The position numbers and the translations under genes are program-made. From Accumulibacter appositus (GTDB lineage Bacteria > Pseudomonadota > Gammaproteobacteria > Burkholderiales > Rhodocyclaceae): 64,000 nucleotides of DNA. Below, piece after piece: positions 33,005-41,758 of this stretch. The stretch is taken from the NCBI RefSeq assembly GCF_035440685.1, contig NZ_DAORMW010000029.1, one strand, 5' to 3'. The notes under the pieces were generated by a model, which did not search any database, was not told the DNA's origin, and saw only the letters and a program-made list of their open reading frames with translations. How positions within the stretch are numbered: position 1 is the first letter of the stretch; each line of letters begins with the position of its first letter.

Positions 33005-35059
33005 TCAGAACTGCCAGTTTGCCTTGAGGTACACGCCGCGCTGTATTTCCAGCGCCTCGCCAGGCAGCAGGCTTGGCACGAACTCGGGATGCTGGCTATC
33101 GAGCAGGTTCTGGCCGACCACCGACAGTTCTAGGTCGCGCGTTGGTCGCCAGGCGTAGCGCAGGTCGAGGGTGGTGTAGGCGGGAATCGCGAGCTGCGAA
33201 TTCCTGTCGCCGAGCTTGCTGACATAGCGTAGCCAGAAATCGAACTGCTGCCGGTCGGCCAGGGACATCGACGACCGCAGCGACCATTGATGCTGCGGGT
33301 CGCTGCTGTTAAAGATCCGCGTATTGGCCACGGAGAGCTGGTCGCCACTGGTCGAGGAGGAGTTCAAGGAGAGATAGCTGTAGATCGGCTGAATTCGCCA
33401 CCAGGAAAGAGGGGACCAGTCGACGGCGATCTCGACGCCATGGGTGTGTGCTTCGATGCTGTTGTCAGGCGTGGTCGTCTGCACGATATGCGGTGGTGGC
33501 GGCGAGAATTCGAAACTCCGGGCAGCGAGCATTGCTGAGCGCAGATCGCCGTACTGGTTGTAGAAAGCCGCCACGTCGAGCGATAGATTGCTCGCCAGGC
33601 GCTGCCGGTAGCCGAGTTCATAAGCGATGACAGTCTCGTTATCGAGACTGTCATCGCTCCGGACGTTGCGCGTCAGGATCGGGAAGGACGATGGATTGCC
33701 TGGCGCGCCGGGCGGCAATACCGATACGTCGATCGTCGCGTCGAGTTCGCCGCGCGAAGGGGTGCGCACGGCGCGCGCCACCGAGCCCCATACCGATTGC
33801 GTGTCGCTGGGCGTCCACATCAGGCGGGCGTTCGGCAGTGGTTGGTAGCCGGTGAAGTTATTGGTCTCGAAGCGGACGCCGAGAATCATGCGCAGGGTGT
33901 TGGGGAGGAGGGTGATGTCGTCCTGGATGAAGGTACTGGCGAGGTTGAAGCTGCGGCTGTCCGGCTGGAACTTAATGAATCCCGCCGAACCGATGCGGTC
34001 GCCCGAGTAGCGGTAGCCAAGGCCCCAGAGGACATCGTGACGCTCACCGACGAGCAGACGATGCTGGAAATCCATGTCGATGGTCGTCCGCTCCTCCTTG
34101 AAGGCGCCGGGCACTTCGATCTCGCTGTAATCGACGTAGGCCTGCAGCGCGGCTTCGGAACCGTCGTTCAGGGTCCATTCGCTCCGCCCAAGCAGGTGCG
34201 CGCCCTTGCCGGTCTGCTTCATGTCGGTGAGCCGCACACCTTGCCGGGCAGTGATGTCGGGGATCTGCCAGCGGTCGCCGGTATCGTTCGAATAGGCCTG
34301 GCCGCTGAGCATCACGCGCTGCCCGCTGGCGACCGACCAGTCGCCGCGAAAGCCGACGCGCCCGGAGCGCCAATAGTCGTTGCCCGAGCGAGCGTCGCCG
34401 CTGACCGCCTCGTCGCGATCGAAGGCCTTGCCCCAGACACGGTAATGGCCGTCACCCGCCTGGCCGCCATGGCGGAAGGAGGCGAAGGCGCGCTCTTCGC
34501 TGCCGGCGCCGGCGACCAACAGGTTGCCCTGGGTGTCGCGTGGTCGGCGGGTGATGATGTTGATCACCCCGTTGACCGCGTTGGCGCCCCACATCGCTGC
34601 TCCCGGTCCGCGGATCACCTCGATGCGATCGATGTCTTCGAGGAGGGTGTCTTCGTTCTCCCAGAGAACGCCGGAAAAGATCGGCGAGTAGATGCTGCGC
34701 CCGTCCATCAGGACCAGCAGCTTGTTGCCGAAGCGGTTGTTGAAGCCGCGTATGCTGACCGCCCAGCGGTTGTTGGCCAGGCGCGCCACGTCGACGCCGG
34801 GTGCCATGCGCAGTGCTTCCGGAATGCTCGTCGCTCCGGAACGCTCGATGTCTTCACGGCTGATCACGTAGACCGCCGCGGCCACGTCGTGCAGGCGCTC
34901 GCTCTTGCGCGATGCGCTGGTTACCTCGACGCGCAGCAGGTCTTCGAGGCTGATGTCGAGCGGTTCCGGCGGCAGGGACTCGGCGGCGGCGTGGGTAGCA
35001 AAGCCGAAAGCGACCGCGAGGGACAGCGCACGAGTCAAGGCGACGGGTTTGGCGATCAT
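33005..35059 (-). CDS. TonB-dependent outer-membrane receptor
   Basis: The protein has 684 residues with a signal peptide (about 1-27), a plug domain (LEDLLRVEVTSASRKSERL; GATSIPEALRMAPGVDV; RGFNNRFGNKLLVLMDGRS; IEVIRGPGAAMWGANAVNGV) and a 22-strand-type barrel ending in an aromatic residue (KANWQF). There is no N-terminal signalling (STN) domain. The ligand is not evident. It leads an operon with the YfiR-like, hybrid kinase and EAL proteins, suggesting that receptor occupancy or transport is coupled to c-di-GMP control. Confidence 0.93.
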   Translation of the reverse strand: MIAKPVALTRALSLAVAFGFATHAAAESLPPEPLDISLEDLLRVEVTSASRKSERLHDVAAAVYVISREDIERSGATSIPEALRMAPGVDVARLANNRWAVSIRGFNNRFGNKLLVLMDGRSIYSPIFSGVLWENEDTLLEDIDRIEVIRGPGAAMWGANAVNGVINIITRRPRDTQGNLLVAGAGSEERAFASFRHGGQAGDGHYRVWGKAFDRDEAVSGDARSGNDYWRSGRVGFRGDWSVASGQRVMLSGQAYSNDTGDRWQIPDITARQGVRLTDMKQTGKGAHLLGRSEWTLNDGSEAALQAYVDYSEIEVPGAFKEERTTIDMDFQHRLLVGERHDVLWGLGYRYSGDRIGSAGFIKFQPDSRSFNLASTFIQDDITLLPNTLRMILGVRFETNNFTGYQPLPNARLMWTPSDTQSVWGSVARAVRTPSRGELDATIDVSVLPPGAPGNPSSFPILTRNVRSDDSLDNETVIAYELGYRQRLASNLSLDVAAFYNQYGDLRSAMLAARSFEFSPPPPHIVQTTTPDNSIEAHTHGVEIAVDWSPLSWWRIQPIYSYLSLNSSSTSGDQLSVANTRIFNSSDPQHQWSLRSSMSLADRQQFDFWLRYVSKLGDRNSQLAIPAYTTLDLRYAWRPTRDLELSVVGQNLLDSQHPEFVPSLLPGEALEIQRGVYLKANWQF

Positions 35060-35235
35060 GGTTCGAGAATCCTCTCTGAGCGTGCATCAGCGTAGCGTCT
35101 TGCCGGTCCAGGGCTGCGCTGGGCGTGCTTGTGCGCGCAGTAGCGGCCGACAGGCTTTTAACGGACGAAACGAGAGTTTCTTTAGAGTTTTCGTGTTTTA
35201 TTGGCGGTGCGGCCTTGCTTGCCGTAGCCGGGGCG

Positions 35236-35266
35236 AAAAAAACTGCCGCCCTTGCGGGCGGCAGTT
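35236..35266 (-). terminator. Rho-independent terminator after prpE
   Basis: An 11-bp perfect stem (35241-35251 with 35256-35266) and TTGC loop are followed on the minus strand by seven Ts (35240-35236 and adjacent). It lies 43 bp after the prpE stop. The rest of the 250-bp gap to the receptor gene start shows no riboswitch or operator that I recognise. Confidence 0.85.
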
Positions 35267-35308
35267 GAATGCTCAGGGAGTGGCCGCCGATTACTCGGCG
35301 GCCTGGGC

Positions 35309-37210
35309 TCAAGCCTGGGCGGCGCTGAGCGCTTTCTGCAACTGCTCGAGGGCCTTGGGATCCTCGATGGTTGTCAGATCTCCCGGATCGCGACCTTCGG
35401 CGAGCGCCTGGATCGTTCGCCGCAGCAGCTTGCCCGAACGCGTCTTGGGCAGCACGCTGAGGAAGTGCACCCGGCTTGGCCGTGCGATTGCGCCAAGGCT
35501 GGCATCGACTTTCTTCATCACTTCCTTCTCGAGTGCTGCGGCCAGCTCCGGCGTGGCGATGCTGTCGGCACTCTTGACCACTGCAAAGGCCATCGGCATC
35601 TGACCCTTGAGCTTGTCGGCAACACCGACGACGGCGACCTCGGCGATTGCCGCATGGCCCTGGATGGCCTCTTCGATCTCACGCGTGCCGAGACGGTGAC
35701 CGGCGACGTTGATGACGTCGTCGGTACGGCCGAGGATGTAGTGATAGCCTTCCTTGTCGGCGATGCCCCAGTCGAAGGAGGAGTAGACCTGCGGTTCGGT
35801 GAAGAGGGTGAAGTAGGTCGATACAAAGCGGTCGTCATCACCCCAGACGGTCGACAGGCAGCCTGGCGGCAGCGGCGGCAGGACGCCGACGATGCCCTTT
35901 TCGTCCGGGTCGCAGATGGTGCCGTCTTCACGGAAGATCTTCAGGTTGTAGCCGTACACCGGGAAGCTCGGCGTGCCGAAGCGGATGTCGGTCTTCTCGA
36001 CACCGGGCATCGCCGACAGCATCGGCCAGCCGGTTTCAGTCTGCCAGTAGTTGTCGATCACCGGCAGGCCGAGTTCGCCCATCATCCACTCGTGCGTCGG
36101 CTGGTCGAGAGGCTCGCCGGCCAGGAACAGGTGCTTGAGCGTCGACAGGTCGTGCTTATGCATGTACTCGGTATCGTGCTTCTTGAGCACGCGTGCCGCG
36201 GTCGGTGCCGAGAACATGACGCTGACCTTGTACTTCTCGACGATGTGCCACCAGATACCGGGATCTGGACGCAGCGGCGTACCTTCGTACATGACGGTGG
36301 CCATGCCGGCCAGCAGCGGACCGTAGACAATGTACGAGTGACCGACGACCCAGCCGATGTCGGAGGTGGCGAAAAAGGTCTCGCCGGCTTCGCCGCAGAA
36401 GATGTGCTTGATTGACGAGGCCAGGGCGACGGCGTAGCCGCCGGTATCGCGCTGCACGCCCTTCGGCTTGCCGGTGGTTCCCGAGGTATAGAGGATGTAG
36501 GACGGATCGGACGACTCCAGCCAGGTGACCGGCACATCGGCATCCATGACCTTGGCACGCTCGCTGGCGTAGTCGACGTCGCGACCGGCGACCTTGTTGA
36601 AACCCTTGTCGAGTCCACGATCAATCATCAGGACTTTCGCCGGCTTCTTTTCCGCCAGAGCAATCGCTTCGTCGAGCAGATGCTTGTAGGGAACGGCCTT
36701 GCCGCCGCGCATGCCGGCGTCCGAAGAGACGATCAGTACCGGCTCGGCATCGTCGATGCGCGTCGCCAGTGATCCGGAAGCGAAGCCGCCAAAAACGACC
36801 GAGTGAATGGCGCCGATGCGCGCGCAGGCGAGCATCGCAAAAGCAGCCTCGGCAACCATCGGCATGTAGATCAGGACGCGGTCGCCCTTGCTGACACCGA
36901 GATTCTGCATGATCGCTGCCATGCGCATCACTTCGGTTTTCAGTTCGGCGAAGGTGTAAACCACTTCCTGGTCGGTTTCGGTCGAAATGAAAACCAGCGC
37001 GCGATCGTTTGGCCGCGTGGCTGCGTGCCGATCAACGGCGTTGTAGCAAAGATTGGTTTCGCCGCCAACGAACCACTTGGCGAACGGTGGCCGGGAGAAG
37101 TCGAGTACCTTGCTGAACGGCTTGTGCCAGTCGATGAGTTTGGCTTCTTCTCCCCAAAAGGCGTCCGGATTGTCGATTGATTTCTTGTGAAACTCTTTAA
37201 CTGTCGTCAT
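35309..37210 (-). CDS. prpE: Propionyl-CoA synthetase (PrpE type)
   Basis: This 633-residue AMP-forming acyl-CoA synthetase has the motifs YTSGTTGKPKGVQRDTGG, WWHIVEKYKV and GRTDDVINVAGHRLGTREIEEAI, which are closer to PrpE than to acetyl-CoA synthetase, and a C-terminal catalytic lysine in LPKTRSGKLLRR. It activates propionate, and perhaps acetate, to the CoA ester in the cytoplasm. It is monocistronic with its own terminator. A propionate-activating enzyme fits a bacterium that takes up volatile fatty acids. Confidence 0.9.
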   Translation of the reverse strand: MTTVKEFHKKSIDNPDAFWGEEAKLIDWHKPFSKVLDFSRPPFAKWFVGGETNLCYNAVDRHAATRPNDRALVFISTETDQEVVYTFAELKTEVMRMAAIMQNLGVSKGDRVLIYMPMVAEAAFAMLACARIGAIHSVVFGGFASGSLATRIDDAEPVLIVSSDAGMRGGKAVPYKHLLDEAIALAEKKPAKVLMIDRGLDKGFNKVAGRDVDYASERAKVMDADVPVTWLESSDPSYILYTSGTTGKPKGVQRDTGGYAVALASSIKHIFCGEAGETFFATSDIGWVVGHSYIVYGPLLAGMATVMYEGTPLRPDPGIWWHIVEKYKVSVMFSAPTAARVLKKHDTEYMHKHDLSTLKHLFLAGEPLDQPTHEWMMGELGLPVIDNYWQTETGWPMLSAMPGVEKTDIRFGTPSFPVYGYNLKIFREDGTICDPDEKGIVGVLPPLPPGCLSTVWGDDDRFVSTYFTLFTEPQVYSSFDWGIADKEGYHYILGRTDDVINVAGHRLGTREIEEAIQGHAAIAEVAVVGVADKLKGQMPMAFAVVKSADSIATPELAAALEKEVMKKVDASLGAIARPSRVHFLSVLPKTRSGKLLRRTIQALAEGRDPGDLTTIEDPKALEQLQKALSAAQA

Positions 37211-37280
37211 GAAACTCCCTCGTCACAAAAGTGGTATCACCAGTAGTAATGAACGACGCCTGCCGGGTGTCTTGGTGGAG

Positions 37281-38405
37281 CTAGTGCTCCCGGTCACGCG
37301 TCCTTTGTCGGAGGTCTGCCAAAGGCAGACCCAACTTCAATTCCCTCTCCAGCAATTCAAGAAAGGGCAGTACTTCTTTGCTCAAGTGCAGGAGATGCGG
37401 GATCACCGCGCTCTCGTGTCCAGCCTTGATCAGGTCGATGGCATGGCCGAGCCGTGGCGCTGGCTGCTGGCTCAAGGGCGTATCGCCGCAGGCGACGACG
37501 CGATTGCCTCCCGCCTGTTGCGCCGTCTTGAGGCGCTGAGTGGCCAGGGTGAGCAAGGACGCCGCCGAGTGTAGACGATCGACCGGGGTATTTGCCACCC
37601 CGACGCTGACCGATAAGTCGAGACGTTTGCCATGCACCGCAATATTGGCCACTGCAAAGGCTTCGCGAAGACGATTGGCGAAGGCTTCGCAGGCCGGGTA
37701 GGGCGTGCCTGGCGAAACCACCGCCAGATCGTTGCCGGAGTAATGGCCGAGGCTGTCCTCCTTACGTATCTTGTTGGCCAGCATGCCTGCGAAACGTTTG
37801 TGCAACTCCTTGACCAGATCCTCGCCGTGCTCGTTGCGCAGTGCGTCATAGCGGTCGAAGCTCATGATTAGAATGCTCACCGGACTTTCGTGGCGCAGGG
37901 CATAGGAAATCGCCTGCGCGGCCTGCACTTCGAGCCGCTGGCGGGTCGGCAGGCCGGTATCGGGGTGCTGGGCGTCGCGTTCCGGATTCTCGCGCAGTTC
38001 ATTCTGCGCCTCGGCCAGACGCAGTGCCGAGGCGATGCGCGCCAGCAGCTCGCTGGCGCCGATGTCGCTGACGATGAAATCGGACGCGCCGAGCGCGCGT
38101 GCGCGCGCATTGGCCTCCTCGTCGCGGCTGGCGATCATCAGCACCGGAATCTGACGCAGGCGGGCCAGTCGCGACGAGCGCAGTTGCGCCAGCAGACCGT
38201 CGCTATCGAGTACCGGCATGGATATCGACAAGGCGCAGATCACCAGCTGAATCGAATGATCGATGACCAGCGCTTGCCAGCCTCCTTGGCCATCGCTTTC
38301 CTCGCGAAAGTCGTACTGGTCACGGATGAGCTGGATGAGCCGGGTGCGGACGCTGCGCGATTCATCGACAACCAGGATGCGCGGTCGTTGCTGCGAGGTG
38401 TCCAT
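37281..38405 (-). CDS. Receiver - GGDEF protein with both domains degenerate
   Basis: The protein has 374 residues. The N-terminal receiver fold (PRILVVDESRSVRTRL) lacks the phosphoacceptor aspartate: the equivalent segment reads VICALSISMPVLDSDG. The GGDEF half (about 150-310) has SGNDL in place of GGDEF and no RxxD site. Catalysis and phosphorylation are therefore unlikely; it may bind partners or nucleotides. The C-terminal 50 residues form an extra helical tail (LLHLSKEVLPFLELLEREL). It lies between prpE and the acryloyl-CoA reductase gene on the same strand but with gaps of 70 and 32 bp. Confidence 0.85.
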   Translation of the reverse strand: MDTSQQRPRILVVDESRSVRTRLIQLIRDQYDFREESDGQGGWQALVIDHSIQLVICALSISMPVLDSDGLLAQLRSSRLARLRQIPVLMIASRDEEANARARALGASDFIVSDIGASELLARIASALRLAEAQNELRENPERDAQHPDTGLPTRQRLEVQAAQAISYALRHESPVSILIMSFDRYDALRNEHGEDLVKELHKRFAGMLANKIRKEDSLGHYSGNDLAVVSPGTPYPACEAFANRLREAFAVANIAVHGKRLDLSVSVGVANTPVDRLHSAASLLTLATQRLKTAQQAGGNRVVACGDTPLSQQPAPRLGHAIDLIKAGHESAVIPHLLHLSKEVLPFLELLERELKLGLPLADLRQRTRDREH

Positions 38406-38437
38406 CGAGGTGCGCGCTGGCGATCAATGCGTGGGCG

Positions 38438-39433
38438 TCAGCTGCCGCCCACGTTGACCACCACACGGCCATGCGCGCGACCCTTGAGGAAGTCGTCGAA
38501 AACGTCGGGTAGTTCGTCGAATGCGATGCAGCGCGTCATGCTCTGCAGATGTTGTGGGCGCAGGTCGCTGGCCAGACGCTGCCAGACTCCGCTGCGGTAA
38601 GGCTCACCGATGTAGCCGGAATCGATGCCCAGCAGGCAGGCGCCGCGGAGGATGAAGGGCATCACCGTCGTGTTCAGGGACGGGCTGGCTGCCAGACCGA
38701 TGCTGGCGATGGTTCCGCCCTGCTTCATGGTGCTGGCGATCCACGCCAGCACTTCGCCACCGAGGTTGTCGACGGCACCCGCCCAGAGTGTCTTGTCGAG
38801 GGGCCGGATGCGCGACAGGTCGAGCGCCGAACGCAACATCACCTCGGCTGCGCCGAGGCCCTTGAGGTAATCGACTTCGCTTTCCTTGCCGGTCAGGGCT
38901 GTGACCTGATAGCCCCGCCGGGCGAGCATGTCCACCGCCAGGCTGCCGACGCCACCGCTGGCACCGGTGACGATCAGCGGACCCTTGCTCGGGGCCAGGC
39001 CGTTTTCTTCCATGCGCACGATTCCCAGGGCCGCGGTGAAGCCCGCCGTTCCAAGGGCCATCGCTTCGTACAGGGACAGGCCCTTGGGCAGGGGTACGAC
39101 CCACTGCGCCGGTACGCGGGCGTACTCGGCGTAGCCACCGTGATGCGCCACACCGATGTCGAAACTGGTGGCAAGGACTGCGTCGCCAACGCTGCAGCGC
39201 GGGTCGCTGCTGGCGGTGACGGTTCCCGCGAGGTCGATGCCTCCGACACAGGGGTAGCGACGGATGATGCGGCCGGCGCCGGTTGCCGCCAGCGCATCCT
39301 TGAAGTTGACGCTCGAGTAGGCGACCTTGATGCTTACTTCGCCGGCATCCAGTTGCGCTTCGCTCAGACTGACGAAGTTGCTCTTGGTGACACCTTCCTG
39401 GTCATCGATCAGAAAAGCTTTGAAGGGACTCAT
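38438..39433 (-). CDS. acuI: Acryloyl-CoA reductase-like MDR dehydrogenase (AcuI/YhdH)
   Basis: This 331-residue zinc-independent medium-chain reductase is of the YhdH/AcuI group: YSSVNFKDALAATGAGRI, PCVGGIDLAGTV, and the NADPH-binding VTGASGGVGSLAVDMLA followed by ALTGK. These enzymes reduce acryloyl-CoA to propionyl-CoA. With prpE nearby, a role in propionyl-CoA metabolism is plausible. The ATG at 39433 matches the family N-terminus MSPFKAFLI; a 28-residue upstream extension is not conserved in character. Confidence 0.88.
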   Translation of the reverse strand: MSPFKAFLIDDQEGVTKSNFVSLSEAQLDAGEVSIKVAYSSVNFKDALAATGAGRIIRRYPCVGGIDLAGTVTASSDPRCSVGDAVLATSFDIGVAHHGGYAEYARVPAQWVVPLPKGLSLYEAMALGTAGFTAALGIVRMEENGLAPSKGPLIVTGASGGVGSLAVDMLARRGYQVTALTGKESEVDYLKGLGAAEVMLRSALDLSRIRPLDKTLWAGAVDNLGGEVLAWIASTMKQGGTIASIGLAASPSLNTTVMPFILRGACLLGIDSGYIGEPYRSGVWQRLASDLRPQHLQSMTRCIAFDELPDVFDDFLKGRAHGRVVVNVGGS

Positions 39434-39775
39434 GGATGCTCCGTGCGATGGAGTGGATGGGGTTGAGCACGAGAAATCGAGCACAACGCGGCGCGACCTT
39501 GCCGCCTCGATGAGCAATGAGGCTGCCGGCGATTATAAACACAAAGATCAGCCCCCTGGACGGGCTGGTCGCGTCGTCGCCGCTGCCAGCGGCAGGGGTT
39601 TCGATAGTGATGCTGGCGCGACAAGCAATATACCGCGTTTGTTCCGCGGCTCGCAGGTGCAGTGCAGCATGCCTACGAGGCTGATTATTAAACAAAACCA
39701 TTGTTAAGTGAGTCGTGTAGCGCGCTTCTTTCGACGGTTTTCTGGAGTAGCTGCTGCTGCAGAGGGGGTTTACAG

Positions 39776-39791
39776 TGTGACTTTTTTCACA
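39776..39791 (+). promoter_or_regulatory. CRP-type palindrome upstream of the NlpC/P60 gene
   Basis: TGTGA-CTTTTT-TCACA is a perfect match to the CRP half-site pair with a 6-bp spacer. It ends only 14 bp before the ATG and overlaps a possible -10 (TAAATT, 39792-39797), which would suit repression rather than activation. The 372-bp gap (39434-39805) otherwise holds an AT-rich stretch near 39680-39705 and no gene that I can support. Confidence 0.5.
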
Positions 39792-39805
39792 TAAATTCCG
39801 GCCCT

Positions 39806-40336
39806 ATGCCCAAAAAACACCTCCTCACCTCTCTTTTCGCTGCCGTGCTGCTGGCCTTTCCAGTTCTCCTCCCAGGTGCCGGCTCGGTTCACGCCAATGA
39901 ATTCCACAAGATCGCCGAGGATGCATCGTTTTTCGATCGCTATACCAACAGCGCTCAGGATCTGATTCTCAAGGGTCTCGAACTGATCGGCATCAACTAC
40001 CGCATGGGTGGCACCAATCCCGATGTCGGTCTGGATTGCAGCGGTCTCGTGCAAGTCGTTTTCAAGGAAGCCATCGGCATGCTGCTGCCGCGCACTGCCA
40101 AAGAGCAGAGCCAGGTGGGTGCGGTGATCGACCGCCAGGAGCTGAAGGCCGGAGACCTCGTTTTCTTCAATACCATGCGGCGCGCGTTTTCGCACGTCGG
40201 CATCTATCTGGGTGACAACCGCTTCCTGCACGCGCCGCGCGCTGGTGCCGAGGTGCGCATCGAGGATATGCGTCAGAGCTACTGGATCAACCGCTACAAC
40301 GGCGCCCGTCGCCTGCTGGCTCGCGAAGGGCAGTAA
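39806..40336 (+). CDS. NlpC/P60 cell-wall peptidase
   Basis: The exported protein has 176 residues with a signal peptide (about 1-30). The catalytic triad of the family is visible: C78 in LDCSGLVQ, H129 in FSHVGIYLG and H141 in FLHAPRAG. It should cleave peptidoglycan stem peptides. The ATG at 39806 starts the signal peptide; an upstream in-frame extension is rich in Cys and Ser and crosses the CRP-like site. A terminator follows. Confidence 0.9.
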   Translation: MPKKHLLTSLFAAVLLAFPVLLPGAGSVHANEFHKIAEDASFFDRYTNSAQDLILKGLELIGINYRMGGTNPDVGLDCSGLVQVVFKEAIGMLLPRTAKEQSQVGAVIDRQELKAGDLVFFNTMRRAFSHVGIYLGDNRFLHAPRAGAEVRIEDMRQSYWINRYNGARRLLAREGQ

Positions 40337-40379
40337 AGCGGCGTTTGCTCGGAGCAGCGAAGCTGCCGGCCGCATATCG

Positions 40380-40405
40380 AAACGACGCCAGGCGTCGTTT
40401 TTTTT
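40380..40405 (+). terminator. Rho-independent terminator after the NlpC/P60 gene
   Basis: The palindrome AACGACGCC/GGCGTCGTT is followed by a run of eight Ts. It isolates the NlpC gene from the iron-transport gene downstream. Confidence 0.8.
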
Positions 40406-40415
40406 GACCGGTATC

Positions 40416-40434
40416 AATAACGATTCGCATTTAC
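40416..40434 (+). promoter_or_regulatory. fur box: Fur box 1 upstream of fbpA
   Basis: The minus-strand reading GTAAATGCGAATCGTTATT matches the 19-bp Fur consensus at 13 positions. It forms a 24-bp imperfect direct repeat with the second box 54 bp further on. Confidence 0.65.
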
Positions 40435-40469
40435 TGTTTTCGTCGTGTTTGTTACTATTCGTCGGTAAC

Positions 40470-40488
40470 AATAGTGATTCGCATCTAA
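40470..40488 (+). promoter_or_regulatory. fur box: Fur box 2 upstream of fbpA
   Basis: The second copy of the repeated operator (AATAGTGATTCGCATCTAA) ends 17 bp before the fbpA start codon. Two boxes 54 bp apart suggest tight iron repression. Confidence 0.65.
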
Positions 40489-40505
40489 ATTAGTGGAGAA
40501 ATGAC

Positions 40506-41537
40506 ATGAAATTACTGTTTTCGCGTTCCTTGATGGCTCTGGCCGTGGTCAGCGCTGCATTTGGCAGCAGCTTGAGCCAGGCCGAGGAGAAAGTGCTGAA
40601 TCTCTATTCGGCGCGGCACTATCAGACTGATGAAGCCTTGTACGAGGGTTTCACCAAGCAGACCGGAATCACCATCAAGCGTATCGAGGGCAAGGAAGAC
40701 GAGCTGCTCGAGCGGATCAGGAACGAGGGCGCGTACAGTCCGGCAGACGTCCTGCTCACCGTCGACGCCGCCCGTCTGTCCGCCGCGCACGAACTCGGGC
40801 TGTTCGCCGCCGTCCAGTCGCCGACGCTCGAGGCGCGCATTCCGGCCAACCTGCGCACCGTCGATTGGTTCTCGTTTTCGACCCGGGCGCGCGTCATCGT
40901 CTATGCCAAAGGCGTCGTCAAGCCCGAGCAGGTGCAGACCTACGACGATCTGGCCAATCCACGCCTGAAGGGACAGGTCTGCTCGCGTTCGGGATCACAT
41001 CCCTACAATCTGTCACTGATGGCGTCGATCATCGCGCACCAGGGCGAGAGCAAGGCCGAGCAATGGGCGAAGGGGGTGGTGGCCAACTTCGCGCGCGCGC
41101 CCAAAGGCGGGGATACCGATCAGATCCGGGCGGTGGCCGCTGGCGAATGCGCGGTGGCGGTCTCGAATACCTACTATCTGGCGCGGTTGATGCGCTCGGA
41201 CAAGCCCGAGGATCGCCAGACGATGGAAAAGATCGGCGTCGTCTGGCCTGACCAGCAGAGCTACGGCGCCCATATCAACGTTTCCGGTGGCGGTGTGCTC
41301 AAGCACGCGCCGCACAAGGAAGCGGCGCTCAAGTTTCTCGAGTACCTGGCCAGCGACCAGGCGCAGCGCTATTTCGCCGACGGCAACAACGAGTGGCCGG
41401 TGGTGGCCGGGATCAAGATCGACAATCCGGCGCTGACCGCGCTCGGCAAGTTCAAGGCGGATCCGCTGCCGGTCGGCTCGCTGGCCATGTATCGTGCCAA
41501 GGCGCAGATCATCTTCGATCAGGTGGGGTATCGCTGA
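40506..41537 (+). CDS. fbpA: Fe(III) ABC transporter periplasmic binding protein
   Basis: The protein has 343 residues with a signal peptide (about 1-26). The mature N-terminus reads EEKVLNLYSARHYQTDEALY, typical of FbpA/FutA ferric-binding proteins, and the paired tyrosines of the iron site are seen in SNTYYLARL. Two Fur boxes precede it. The permease (fbpB) is convergent, 220 bp away across a repeat copy, and the ATPase (fbpC) is divergent from the permease, so the transporter is split over three transcripts. Confidence 0.92.
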   Translation: MKLLFSRSLMALAVVSAAFGSSLSQAEEKVLNLYSARHYQTDEALYEGFTKQTGITIKRIEGKEDELLERIRNEGAYSPADVLLTVDAARLSAAHELGLFAAVQSPTLEARIPANLRTVDWFSFSTRARVIVYAKGVVKPEQVQTYDDLANPRLKGQVCSRSGSHPYNLSLMASIIAHQGESKAEQWAKGVVANFARAPKGGDTDQIRAVAAGECAVAVSNTYYLARLMRSDKPEDRQTMEKIGVVWPDQQSYGAHINVSGGGVLKHAPHKEAALKFLEYLASDQAQRYFADGNNEWPVVAGIKIDNPALTALGKFKADPLPVGSLAMYRAKAQIIFDQVGYR

Positions 41538-41547
41538 TTGCGTTAAT

Positions 41548-41734
41548 GTGAAAGTCGCGCAAGCGACGCGCGAAGCTTCCTTCTCCCCTTGCGGGGTGAG
41601 GCGGGGAATTCAGGGAGCATGCTCCCCGCCCGGCGAACGATTCCGGCGTGCGAGCCGGAATCCCCACTTCAAGATAAGAGGGGAGCGGTCATGACTTTAA
41701 TGATCTGGGTTCGCTCGACAGGTCATGACCGTTA
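41548..41734 (+). repeat. Dispersed three-hairpin repeat, copy 3 (with one 78-bp-type module)
   Basis: The copy has the first hairpin (GTGAAAGTCGC...GCGACGCGC) and the terminal GGTCATGAC... GTCATGACCGTTA pair, with an inserted palindromic module containing GGGAGCATGCTCCC and a TTCCGGC/GCCGGAA hairpin. It lies in the gap between the convergent genes fbpA and fbpB, starting 10 bp after the fbpA stop. Confidence 0.85.
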
Positions 41735-41758
41735 ATTGCACCGATTGCCGCAGCGTCG

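Noticed and set aside
35060..35235. Riboswitch (for example cobalamin) upstream of the TonB-dependent receptor
   Set aside because: I looked for conserved box elements and paired stems and found none.
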